Source: Ectocarpus siliculosus
Taxonomy: Eukaryota; Sar; Phaeophyceae; Ectocarpales; Ectocarpaceae
Assembly: GCA_000310025.1 (NCBI GenBank)
Contig: FN649743.1
Coordinates: 3,591,254 to 3,655,253, forward strand
Length of the DNA stretch: 64,000 nucleotides
Direction of reading: 5' to 3'
In this document: piece after piece, positions 45,601 through 54,765 of the stretch
Layout: each line of letters opens with the position of its first letter
Numbering within the stretch: the stretch's first letter is position 1
Made by a program: the position numbers and the translations under genes
Notes under the pieces: model-generated
What the model saw: only the letters and a program-made list of their open reading frames with translations
Databases searched by the model: none
What the model was told of the DNA's origin: nothing

Positions 45601-45923
45601 GCACCACGCAACGACGACGGAAGTGGCTGCTGCTGCCGCCGCGCGTTCAGCGCTCCCCCAGAAGGTCCGCTGGCCGACGGCCGGACGGCAGCAGTCTGGC
45701 TCCTCTTTCTCTTCGAGGTGAGGAAACCGCGAGCGGCAGCGGTGCCGACGATCGCTCTGACCGCCGGAGCCTCGCCGCCCACGCCACCGCCGCTGCCACC
45801 CTGAGGTGGTTTGCCAGCGGGGACGGCGGGGACCACCGGCGCCGGTGCCGCCTGAGCTTCTCGTGCCGCGGCGACGGCAGGCGGTGTGCCCGGTATCGCC
45901 GGGGGGTTCTTTCGGGTTGTCAT
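29043..45923 (-). CDS. Very large multi-exon gene: PDZ-like, coiled-coil and PWWP-domain protein
   Basis: I could chain these exons in phase on the minus strand: 45923-44763, 44415-44276, 43847-43391, 43183-43058, 42514-42480, 42243-42183, 42025-41972, 41810-41731, 41305-41245, 40601-40531, 40391-40349, 40012-39456, 39089-38717, 38255-38166, (37590-37564, optional), 37273-36244, 35569-35309 or 35258, then a gap, 34597 to about 34455, 34165-33984, 33655-32150, 31863-30358, 30117-29043 (TAA). That is about 3,000 codons. Domains in order: PDZ-like, coiled coil, PWWP-like, then long acidic and Ser/Arg-rich tails. The PWWP domain and basic SR-like tracts suggest a nuclear chromatin-associated protein. 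Most of the rest is low complexity. The exact boundaries at 34.6-35.3 kb are unresolved, so two adjacent genes cannot be excluded. An alternative upstream ATG is at 46112. Confidence 0.7.
33984..34597 (-). CDS. Two exons downstream of the PWWP-like domain
   Basis: After the acceptor cattgcag at 34598 the frame reads VLQLAIDHAVRLCIVHGWKQ and on through GLGLSKKKRG; its end is uncertain, possibly a GC donor near 34455. Exon 34165-33984, after cttccttcag, encodes a 60-residue segment of ordinary composition (RIERFLKHPSQWTSHADTW, later CLKLRTACSGIEQWIRSTLN) and ends in phase 2. Its phase matches an acceptor at 33656 in the next exon. I do not recognise a domain. How this joins the PWWP exon is unresolved: the phases differ by one, so at least one small exon is missing. 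Confidence 0.5.
35258..37273 (-). CDS. Exons encoding the PWWP-like domain
   Basis: Exon 37273-36244 begins after atttcag with LHASVLSEDALSLAQEGD. It carries long Ala and Pro-Ala repeats from a GGTGCT hexamer array at about 36540-36715, then a charged helix (KAKRKAAAEVAAAEVAERAV). It ends LGLVVWADRAG in phase 1. Exon 35569 downward completes the codon and reads EPWPSLIQ, KRCLVRYLG and VDVSSLAKFPGG. Joined across the intron, VVWADRAG-EPWPSLI corresponds to the LVWAKxxGYPWWPAxI signature of PWWP domains, and VRYLG plus the later Leu-x-x-Phe fit the remaining strands. PWWP domains bind methylated histone H3 and DNA. The donor is either at 35308 (GTGTGG) or 35257 (GTGGGT), both phase 1. Confidence 0.7.
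38717..40012 (-). CDS. Two mid-gene exons: Ala/Pro-rich linker and charged segment
   Basis: Exon 40012-39456 is an Ala/Pro/Ser-rich linker ending in CLDELLDSLVEYRDDDGR. Exon 39089-38717 completes that Arg codon and continues PILYFNDNIDSFKAAVGGRE, then a charged helix-like stretch rich in Asp, Glu, Arg and Gln, and a Gly/Ala linker. The DELLDSLVEYRDDDGR part is well formed but I cannot assign it to a family. The first acceptor is the weakest in the chain: the strong one at 40020 would give a stop, so a start at 40012 is needed. Confidence 0.6.
41245..42514 (-). CDS. Run of five small exons including a coiled-coil segment
   Basis: Exons at 42514-42480, 42243-42183, 42025-41972, 41810-41731 and 41305-41245 (35, 61, 54, 80 and 61 bp) each have a good acceptor and join without breaking frame. 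They encode a mixed-composition stretch ending in NLESRNQALADSLKGDAAEL and SAKLDQR, which has coiled-coil spacing. The 41972 boundary uses GC instead of GT (CAG then GCAAGT), matching the consensus for GC-AG introns. Confidence 0.65.
43391..43847 (-). CDS. Exon with a PDZ-like domain
   Basis: The acceptor cag at 43848-43850 completes the split AAA codon from exon 2, and the exon ends in phase 0 at GTGAGG. It encodes PFVVSATSQGPFGEAGLEGG followed by DLILAINGERF. This is the carboxylate-loop-distal half of a PDZ fold: GSPA-AGL-x-GD-I-x-INGxxF. A Gly/Pro-rich insertion of roughly 80 residues follows, and the last strand (RRVEL plus PFVELRILRA from the next exon, 43183-43058) closes the domain. 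The canonical GLGF loop is not obvious, so it may be a degenerate PDZ. Such domains bind C-terminal peptides. Confidence 0.6.
44763..45923 (-). CDS. First coding exon of the large gene
   Basis: The ATG at 45921-45923 sits in a good context (cgccATGaca). The 387-codon exon is dominated by Ala/Pro/Gly/Ser, with a KRKRS basic cluster near residue 60 that could be a nuclear signal and a long Gly run near residue 180. Its last ~50 residues (WVTSPSGILSAGHREDIAYE onward) have ordinary composition and lead into exon 2 (44276-44415), joined in phase 0 over donor GTGAGC at 44762. An in-frame ATG at 46110-46112 would add 63 residues. Confidence 0.7.
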
Positions 45924-48755
45924 GGCGTGCCTGAACTCCGGGGTAGAGGGGAGATCAAGAAAAAAGGGGCGTGGATGTGGCGACAAACGCGGGGGACACG
46001 GACCAGCGAAGAGGAAACTCAGATCGCCCGTGCGCGAGGTTTGACGGAGAGCATATGTACTGAATACTTCGAAACAAGACAACACGCCCCGGGGATCGCA
46101 TTTGGGCTCCATGAAAAATGTATCACCGGGTGTTGTATTCTGTGTGAGGGGGTGCTATCTTGTGCCGCCAGGGTGAAAAAGTGCAGGTCGCGGGAGCCAT
46201 GAAGGGGGTGTGAGGGATTCTGAACGTTGCAGAAATTTACCTACCGTGCCTGCTGCCAAACGTGCCGGGGGGGTCTCTGTTGTCCGTTGTACCTGCATTG
46301 TGTGCTTCCACTTGTGCGATTGAGGTCATATTTTAAGTATGCATACCTCTGTCGCAAATGCAGAGTGTGCACGGTACTGAACGGGGTTGATACCGCTGAC
46401 TCCTCTGACTCAAGTAAAATACTAGTAGTGAGTTCCTGCCGCAACGTGCAGTCGTGTGGAAATGGGGGGAGGAGATGATAACAGGGAAGGTAGAAAAAAG
46501 CTGATCACTCGCGGCGATGAACGACAACAGCGCCCTCGTCGACAACAGCGACCATTACCGCGCTGTACATACAGCAATAGTTAACACAGCTATTTCATCA
46601 CTAGTCTACATATCATACCACTGCTCACAGGGTACAAGAAGCCAGGGGAGAAAAAAAAGTTGTATTGAAGAACGTACGGGTATGGTTTAACCCGCCTCGC
46701 TTAAAACGGTTGTGTTGCTTGCGTTCCCTGCTGGGCCATCCAATGTGTGGCCAGGGATTGCTGTTGTTAGCATGGGCTCCGTGATTACATGCCGTCTGAA
46801 ACCTCAGGGGGTGCATTTGAGGTGGGTGGCATTATTTTATTTTCCCTTTTTTCTCCCTTTTTGTAGATAATAAGCCGGGCGGTAGTCCGGCTCCTCGTTC
46901 GAGATCCACAAGGGATAGTATAGCATCACGTGCATACCAACATAGTATTCCAATATTCTTTCCGGGGGGGCGTCTCATCTTGTATGTGGGTGTGATGTGA
47001 TATCTTGTGTCATTTGCTACACTCCTTCAGTGCGACGAGGTTGTGTCTGCTGTGTTTTCTCCTGGAAAATGCTAGAATAAAACCACACCACGACAATGTA
47101 GCAGTCTTCAACCGGTAAATCGGGGGCTGAAAACGAAGAGCACACCGCAGCCGTGTGCGCAGGCAGTACGACAGGCACTCCTGCGGGGTTCGCCACTTGC
47201 GGCAGCCTCTCTCTGCTGCCTCTCCGGTAAGGGGAAACCACTCCTGTATAATGCACATGCATTTCCCGCCCCATGTGCATGCTGCACATGCAACACTTGC
47301 AAGACTTGTGATTGTTGTTGCCTTCACGTCACATGGAATGTACTTACAAATGCCGTACAGCAGTACACACCAAGAAAAACGGATCTTCCGTCTTGTTCAG
47401 CATTGATGTCACTAGGCGACACACCCAACGGCAGTGGGCCTCGGTCAACTACAATATACTACTGCTGCTGTGTATAGGTCCTCTCGGGTGCCGACATGTC
47501 GCCCAACTTGGAGATATCACTGCTTAGCGTGTGTCAACAAAGGCGATCTCCGCATGTGCATGCGTGTATAGAAAATACACCTCGCCTCGCAAGAGCTCTG
47601 GTCTGGAATATCTATGCGATACAAGCCAATGGCGACGTTATATTAGGAAAAATAAATACAATACACACACAGAAAGACTACAATTGTACATTTTCGCTGT
47701 ATGCTCCGAAAACAGAAGTGGCTTCGTGCGCAAAAATAAAAGGAATAAAAAACTGATGCTGTGGAAGACACAGGAGACACACACAGAACTTTCCGTTTGT
47801 GCTGCTTTGATGAACCACGCCGTACGCACGACGGCCGCTGTACGCACAACATGCACTGCCCTCACCCGGATACTTGAGACGCCAACTACACACATGCACA
47901 GCGGCTGCTGTAGCACGGACAACAACGTCGCTCGTGAAGCCTTGGTGTTGAAGAGTTTCAAGTGATGGTGAGAGTAGACTAAAACCGCCCACCAAGACAC
48001 ATGACATGGAGAGCCATTCTCCGACTTGGGGGAACATGGCACATGCGTACCAACACCATGTACGCTCTCCTCTCACGCGAAACACGACACGTCATGCCAC
48101 ATGTACAAAATCAATGCACAGAGTAAACAACAAAGCCGATGCTTCCCCGGCCGCCATGTTGCATACCAATTCCACAAGACCCCAATCACCGAACGAAGCA
48201 CATGGTGTAGGGCAAATCCATCGTCTTACCTTGTTTAAGACACCCGATCGTCGACTGGGATTGTCCGAATCTTTGTCAGTTTTCCTTGCCTATCCAGTAT
48301 TGGCCATCCTAGCCAGCAGGGGGGGCGAGTGGCCCCTCTCTGTCTAGTTTGTTGCCTGGACACGCCAGACGCCGGCACGCCGGCCGTCACCTGATGGGAC
48401 TCCGCAAGCTGGCTTCAAGAGTATTGTGGGTATACCCACAAATCCGTTTTACCTCTTCAACTCTCTGCTACAGAACCCCCACCCCCTCAACGCGCAAATT
48501 TGAATTTGTCGTCGACAACAACAAATATTTGTCGCGGACAACAACAACACACGAATTTGTCTCTGATCTTGAAAAAACGCGCCTCACCAAGCAGCCGCAC
48601 GTAGCGACGAGGGCATGCCCGCGCAGCTGTAAATTAGGGGGCGAAAGGACGGGCGTCTAACAGTCGGAACCAACTGACGGCAGCCGTCCGCGTGACCAGC
48701 AGCAGACGATTTCCGTCAAGTCAAGAGGTGATCTTAGTCGAGGGAGAGGTGTACG
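45924..48755. other. Divergent intergenic spacer
   Basis: It lies between the start of the large minus-strand gene and the start of the plus-strand PP1-docking gene, so it should hold both promoters and 5' UTRs. Short frames on both strands are unconvincing. I saw no element with clear termini and no TATA-type motif I would defend. Confidence 0.4.
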
Positions 48756-48781
48756 ATGCCCGCCGATGCTGGCAGCGAGAT

Positions 48782-48817
<36 letters not shown>

Positions 48818-50160
48818 CCCCGACACCAAGCCGCTGACACCTAGATCCATCCTGCGTCGTGAAGGTTGTGCTTCCTCTGGCGCGGTAGAGGGTGCTCCAC
48901 GCAAGAGGGTGACGTTTGAGGTGAGATTCTAGTGTGCGCGCGCGTGTGCGCAACAAGGTCCGATTTTGAATATTTTTGAAATTTGACTCGAGAGACAACA
49001 CTGCTGCCGCATCCCCCATGTGCACCTGTGCAGGAACGTTACATAAGGCCTTTGAATGTGTAGATTGCATGCCAGAAGGAAGGCGACTTGGGTACCGTGA
49101 AGCGCTACGCGATAGCGCGCAGAGTCTTGGAATGCACCTCAATTCTCTGTTGTTGGCGGTCTCGTTGGCCGCGATATGTGCTGTAGGGCTGTACACCCCC
49201 CGTGACCCCTGCCTTTGCATTCAACAACAGCAGCACGTACCGCTCACCTCGCTATATGCGGAAACTCTCCAGCACCATCTCCCGCAAATCTACATATGTT
49301 GCCATGCAAGCACTCCTCGTGATTAGATAGGCGCTTAGGGTAGGCGTCCTGTTCTTGAGCGAGACAGCATCAGAGAGGTGTGATGCCATGATATGTAGTG
49401 CGTGCACTTGCCTCTCGGCGTAAACGCTCGCTGTTCAAAACGTGCCTCGCGGAAAAGAACGTGCCTGAAAAAGAGCGTTGCTACAGACCCACCGAGTACT
49501 CTGCCCATGTGCAAACCTCTGGAGACACGACTCGATTATAGCATTAAGCGCTCAAGGGATTCAGTGCTTTTTTATGCCGGGCTCTTGGCTGTGGATTGTC
49601 ATGATGTTTTTCGTTTTCGTACATATGCATACGAACAACAATACAAAAACGTGCTGTAGACTATGTAGTCCATTTACTATTTACATGTCCGCGAAATGGC
49701 AACTTCAAATTTGTCGCAACGGAACCGCTCCTACTGCATGTACCTACCTCCCTGATATTTTCTATCCCTATTTTTTTTATCGTATTCCCGACAGAAATCC
49801 GCGTCGCTGTGTCATCTCACATTTAACAAAGTGTCCGACCCCTAAATCAGTACAACACCTGTGCTCACTCTGCACGCGAGGCCATGCGAAGCAAAACAAG
49901 AAGTGATCGTCAAGGCAAAACTCGCACGATTGATCGTTGTCCCCAGACTCGTAAAAAAGTGGTGCGTGTGCCATGTAGGTAGGCCTTCACCGTTAGGTTT
50001 GCACCAGCCGTACCGCCTGCCTACAACTTGCGGTGTGTGGGCCGCCATCAAAGCACCGGTGAATCGGTATGTTCCAGTCACCAACCAATGAACAAGAAAC
50101 GTTATTCCCCCTACACGCTCTATAGGTACGCCGGAGTATTCCGTGCCAGGTTCTCGCCAG

Positions 50161-50226
<66 letters not shown>

Positions 50227-50823
50227 CCGTTTGTGAACCAGGGGACTGTTTTTAAAGGGGTGAAAAATCGTTTGTACGAAGCTGCAAGCTTCGGCCCCAC
50301 CCGCAGGCAGCTTTCTACCTTCGAAGCGCTATTCAACCTCTACCATTGCCGTACACTGAGCCCCCGCCCGCCCTTTCTTTCCCACGTGGCCATCAAAAAG
50401 CAGGGAAGTGTGGCAGACGACAAGCCCAGTAGCGGGGGCAAGAAACTACGGAGGCGTGCCGGCGGCGGGGCCGCCGCACGTGCAGCCTCCCGCAGAATCG
50501 GTGGCAACGCTAGGCTAGGAAGCCTGCTTCTTCCTTCGTACGCCGCTTCTCCGGCGAGCTTGAGCGGCAGCGGCTACTCCCCACCGTCGACGGTCGCGTC
50601 CCGCGCGACAGCATCATACGACGTCAGGGCCCCGGGACGCGTGCGGCAAGCGGGGTGCTCCCCTTGGCCGAACGCGCCGCACTCCTCCTCCTCGACTGTG
50701 GAGTCGCCCGGAGGTGGAAGGAGGGTTCTGTCTTCTGCCGTGGCTGCGGGCCCCGCCAAGTCGAGGGGCAGGAGGATGTTCCAGGTCCAGGAGGAGATGA
50801 ATCGCGCCGACGAGAAGAGGACT

Positions 50824-50876
<53 letters not shown>

Positions 50877-53800
50877 CGCATCCGCCTCCCCGTCGGGATC
50901 CCTAGCGTCGTCGGCCGTAGCGGCCGCAGCTAAATGCTCGCCCGAGCAGCAGCGTAGGCTGGAGCGACAGCAGCAGCGGCGGCGGCAACAAGAAGGTGTG
51001 CAACCTAGGTCTTCCACAGGGGGCGGGTCCCCGGTGGCGGCGGCGGCGGCGGCGGCGGCGGTGGTGGAAGCGAGTGCACCGCCACCGGACAGCAGGCTTG
51101 CCCCTCCCGTCTCATCGAGCGCGGCAGCGGTTGTTTCCGCATCGACATCAAGCCAGACGCATCTCGCCCCTCCTTCTTCCCAGCAGCGGCAGCGGCAGCA
51201 GCAGCAGCAGCAGCAACTGCGCGGGGGGCGTGGAGAAGATGAGCCGCCTTCCCGTCCGGCGGCAATGACAACGGCGGCCGCTACAGTCGTCGTCGAGATC
51301 GACGAACAGCTGCCGTGCCCGCGGCCTGGTCCGACCGCAGAGCGGCCGTCGTCGCGGCCCACGGAACGGGACGCGACCGGTTCTACCGACATCACGGGGT
51401 CCTCTCGCGCGTCACCCCACGCCGACGACTGCGCAGACGGCGGCGGCGACTGGGTCGGGACCGGCCGTGAAGCCGACGGGCGCCCGGAGCTCTGTTACCG
51501 CGAGTACGCCGCGGGGGTCTCCATAACAAGCCCCCCGGCGAGGACGGCGCCGGCGAAAGAGGACGAGGAGGCTGCTGGTTTTGTTGGCCCCGCTTCTGCG
51601 CTTGAGGTGTCGTCGAACGAGGCCTATCCCTCGGCGCCGAGCGAGGCCACCCCCCCTGCCGGGAGTAGCAGCAGCAAGGGAGACGAGCCACCTGCGGCCG
51701 TGGCGATCCAGAGAGCGTCCGATTCGACGACGACGGCGGCGGCGGCGGCGGCGTCGCCGGCGCGCGTGGAGGCCGGCGGCACGGCGGACAATACTTGCAA
51801 GAACGCGGAGGACCGATCCGACGATCTCGCCGCTGGGTCTCCACTAACGGCGGCGGCGGAGGTGCCGAGCGGCATTGACTCGATCGAGCCGTCCGGCTCG
51901 CAGGAGCATTCCCGGCGCGTGGCCCCCGAGTCGAAGCCGACGTGGACGAGCCCGAAGTGCCTTGCCGAGATAGGGGACGTAGCTCTCGGAACCACTCCGT
52001 GCAGGTGGGTGGGTCGGGGTGTACTCATAGTCGTGCATGCCGTAGTCGTTAGACCATTGACCTCGCTACCCAAGGCGGGTGGAGACGGGGTAGAGTCACA
52101 TGCCGTATGCCGTTTTTTCTTCAACCATCTTGTACGTGGTGTGCAACCGTACCTTCAACGGAGATGACGCAGTTTTGACCAACCTTCTCTTTGTAGACGT
52201 ATTTTGGAGGGAGTTGACGTGTCGGAATGACGCTAGGGGGTGGTAGTGAGTCCCTACGTTTGAGCATGGGAGCTGGGCGCATCCGTGAGCGGTGTTTGTT
52301 TCGCGCGAAAGTGACCAAGCATGTTGTTGGTATGGTGGCCGACCGCCGGAAAAAGAAAAAATGTGGTTTCCATTACTCTCGGCGAAACCGCCCATCATCT
52401 CTAGCCGTAGGGTCAAATGCTAACTTGTTGAAGGATACGCGGGGATGTACCACCCCGAGTGTCCACGACAGCGGAGCTCCCTACCTTTTACCTCACGCGT
52501 ACACGCCCCCAGACTCTCGATTGTCCCCTGCTTTTGCTGTTCGGCATCGTGACGTCTATGGGCAATAAACCCTGCCCCGCACGTGCAACACGAGAGAACA
52601 TGAACGGGACAAGGAACGCACGGTTCTCCCATCCTCCTTTCGTTCCTGCAATCACGCTTTCTGACGTTTCGACGTTTAAACAACGAAGACAGGCATTAAA
52701 TGAGCCCCTCGCGCCGCCGACCCCCCTTACGATCTCCCCCGCTTCCGCCCTCCCCGTGTGCCGTGTGATCATGTCGTTGTCGGACAGATCGCAGCACGTG
52801 CCGCCCGTCGTCACTCCGCCTCCGGACGACCAGCTCGGGAGGGCCTCTGCCTCTCAAGATGCCGCTTCCGGCGGCAGCGACAGAGATGACGCCATCAGTG
52901 ATAATAATCGGGCTAACGCCGGCCGCTCCAGTGGCGGTGTTGATGCCGCTGATGGCGGCCGCATGGGGGACGGCGGTAGCAACAAGCGTGGCGGCGGCGC
53001 CAACACGGTCAGCAGCCGCGGCCGCCACAAGAGGGCTAGAATAGACAAGCAGCAAGGCAACCATGCTGGTAGCGGCGAATGTGGCGAGAGCACGGGCGGT
53101 GTCGCGGCGCCCTCCGGGGCGGTGTGCTCATCGCCGCCAGCCAATCGCCAACGCCACCCTGTCTTGGTCGACGCCTCCCCACTCTCCACCGCACCGACGG
53201 CGTCGCCGTCGCCTTGCGGTGGCATGACCGCGGAGCCTTGCTTGGGACACGATCAAGACGGCGGCGGCGGCCGGCCCTACCGCGATGGCTCGTCACTCTC
53301 GCCCTATACACCACCGCTGCCGCCCCCGCTGCCGCCGCAGCGGCAGGAGCAAGAACCGGAGATCGAATTCCCGGCATCCCGGCTCCTGCCCGCGGCAGCC
53401 GCTGCTGCTGCCGTTCCGACGGTGCTCCCCACGGACAAGGCAGACGCCGCTCCTCCGGGTGCTGAGCCGACGGAGATCGTCGCTGAAGAAGAGGAAGCAA
53501 AGGGCGAGCCCATCAGTGCGTCGAGCGGCGAAGTCGAGGAAAACTGTCGCGCGGCTGCCTTACCTTCACCTGTGCGAGCTGCAGAAGCGGTAGCAGTTGC
53601 TCAACGGTCGACCAACGGAAAACACGGCGAGGCGAGAACGGTGGCTAGCGGGCGCGGCCGGTTACCCGCCCGGTTTGTTGGTAGCTCCGGTGCGTCGGCG
53701 GCGGCGATAGCAGGGGGCTGTGGCGACGACACCAAGGGGCGGCACAAGAGGCTGAAACGGCCGTCTCGAAAAATGCTGGAGGTTCGCGAGGGCAACAGGG

Positions 53801-53982
53801 AGGAGGAGGAAGGCGTTGTTAAACAACGCCCCCCCGCGTCAGCTTCTTGTGCTGCTGCCGCTGTTGGGGTTACTCCTGGGACGGCTACTGCTGCTGCTGT
53901 CGCAAACGCTGTTAGCGTTCCTTCCCGTGCGGCGGGGACTCGAGAGTCTAGCAGGGGCGGCGAAAACCCCACCGCCGCCGCC

Positions 53983-54015
<33 letters not shown>

Positions 54016-54765
54016 GAGGTTGCTAGCGCCGTGGAAGTCGGGCCCAAGAAGAAGAGGAAGAAGCGCAGCAAGAACGCGCTAGGGCTGCCGACAACGCCGC
54101 CGTCGATAACGGCCGGCGACACGGTCCACTCGAGTCCCCCAGCGGATAAGACCGGACGGCTGCCGGCTAAGGTCGGCGCCCGCCGCCGGAAGAAAGACGG
54201 GGGCGGTGGTGGTGCAAGCAGGAGCGGAGGCAAATCGCAAGGTTCCACCACCGCCGCCAAACTTCGCATGCGCGAGCCTCACGCTCATTTCCTCCGCAAG
54301 GGTGCCGTTGTTCCTCGTCCCGCGCAGGAGCCTTCGGCGGCACCTCTGGCGAAACCCGGGAGGCGGATGGTACCGTCGCCGGCCAGGACGAGGTCGTCGT
54401 CGGTGGCAGCACCACCCGTGGCAACCGGTAAAGTCGCAACAGTTCGTGCGGAGACAGCGGAGGTGCGCTCCGACCGAGAAGAATCATCCGGCAGGGCCGG
54501 CATGGCGAACGTGGACGTTCCAACACCCGCCTTTGTGGCTGTCAGCAGCTGGACCGGCTGGATGGCGCCGCGGTCCCCGCGTCAGCCGCCCTTCTTGCCG
54601 TCACAGCAGCCGGCTGTTTCTTTAGGCAGAGGGGAATCCAGGGACGCCGAGCATGAGGCAGCGGTGGCGGCGCCTGCTGCTGGCGGGGTGTGCGGTTGGA
54701 TGGGGCTGTTGTCGAGTGGGTGGAAGGGTCTTCTGTCGAAGGCGGCAGGGAGATCAGGAAGTTAA
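48756..54765 (+). CDS. Three-exon gene with SILK + RVxF PP1-docking motifs
   Basis: Exon 1 (48756-48920) starts at ATG and encodes 55 residues: a poly-Ala run, then TPRSILRREG and PRKRVTFE. SILR fits the SILK consensus ([GS]IL[KR]) and KRVTF fits RVxF. This ordered pair is the bipartite docking signal for protein phosphatase 1. Donor GTGAGA is phase 0. Exon 2 (50242-52004) follows a (CT)n tract and acceptor gaaccag; it reads GTVFKGVKNRLYEAASFGPT, then long Ala/Ser/Gln-rich sequence. Exon 3 (52788-54765, TAA) joins with phase 2 to 1 and holds basic clusters (KRLKRPSRK, GPKKKRKKRSK) that look like nuclear signals. The total is about 1,300 aa, mostly disordered. Inferred role: nuclear PP1 regulator or targeting subunit. 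Exon 3 could instead be a separate gene starting at ATG 52771. Confidence 0.7.
50164..50222 (+). repeat. (CT)n microsatellite forming a polypyrimidine tract
   Basis: An uninterrupted run of about 29 CT units ends 20 bases before the acceptor of exon 2 of the PP1-docking gene. It therefore serves as the intron's polypyrimidine tract. Reading it as a Leu-Ser repeat in an open frame is an artefact. Confidence 0.8.

Noticed and set aside
50143-50241. Leu-Ser repeat start of a plus-strand frame
   Set aside because: It is the CT microsatellite read as protein; the acceptor at 50241 places it in the intron.
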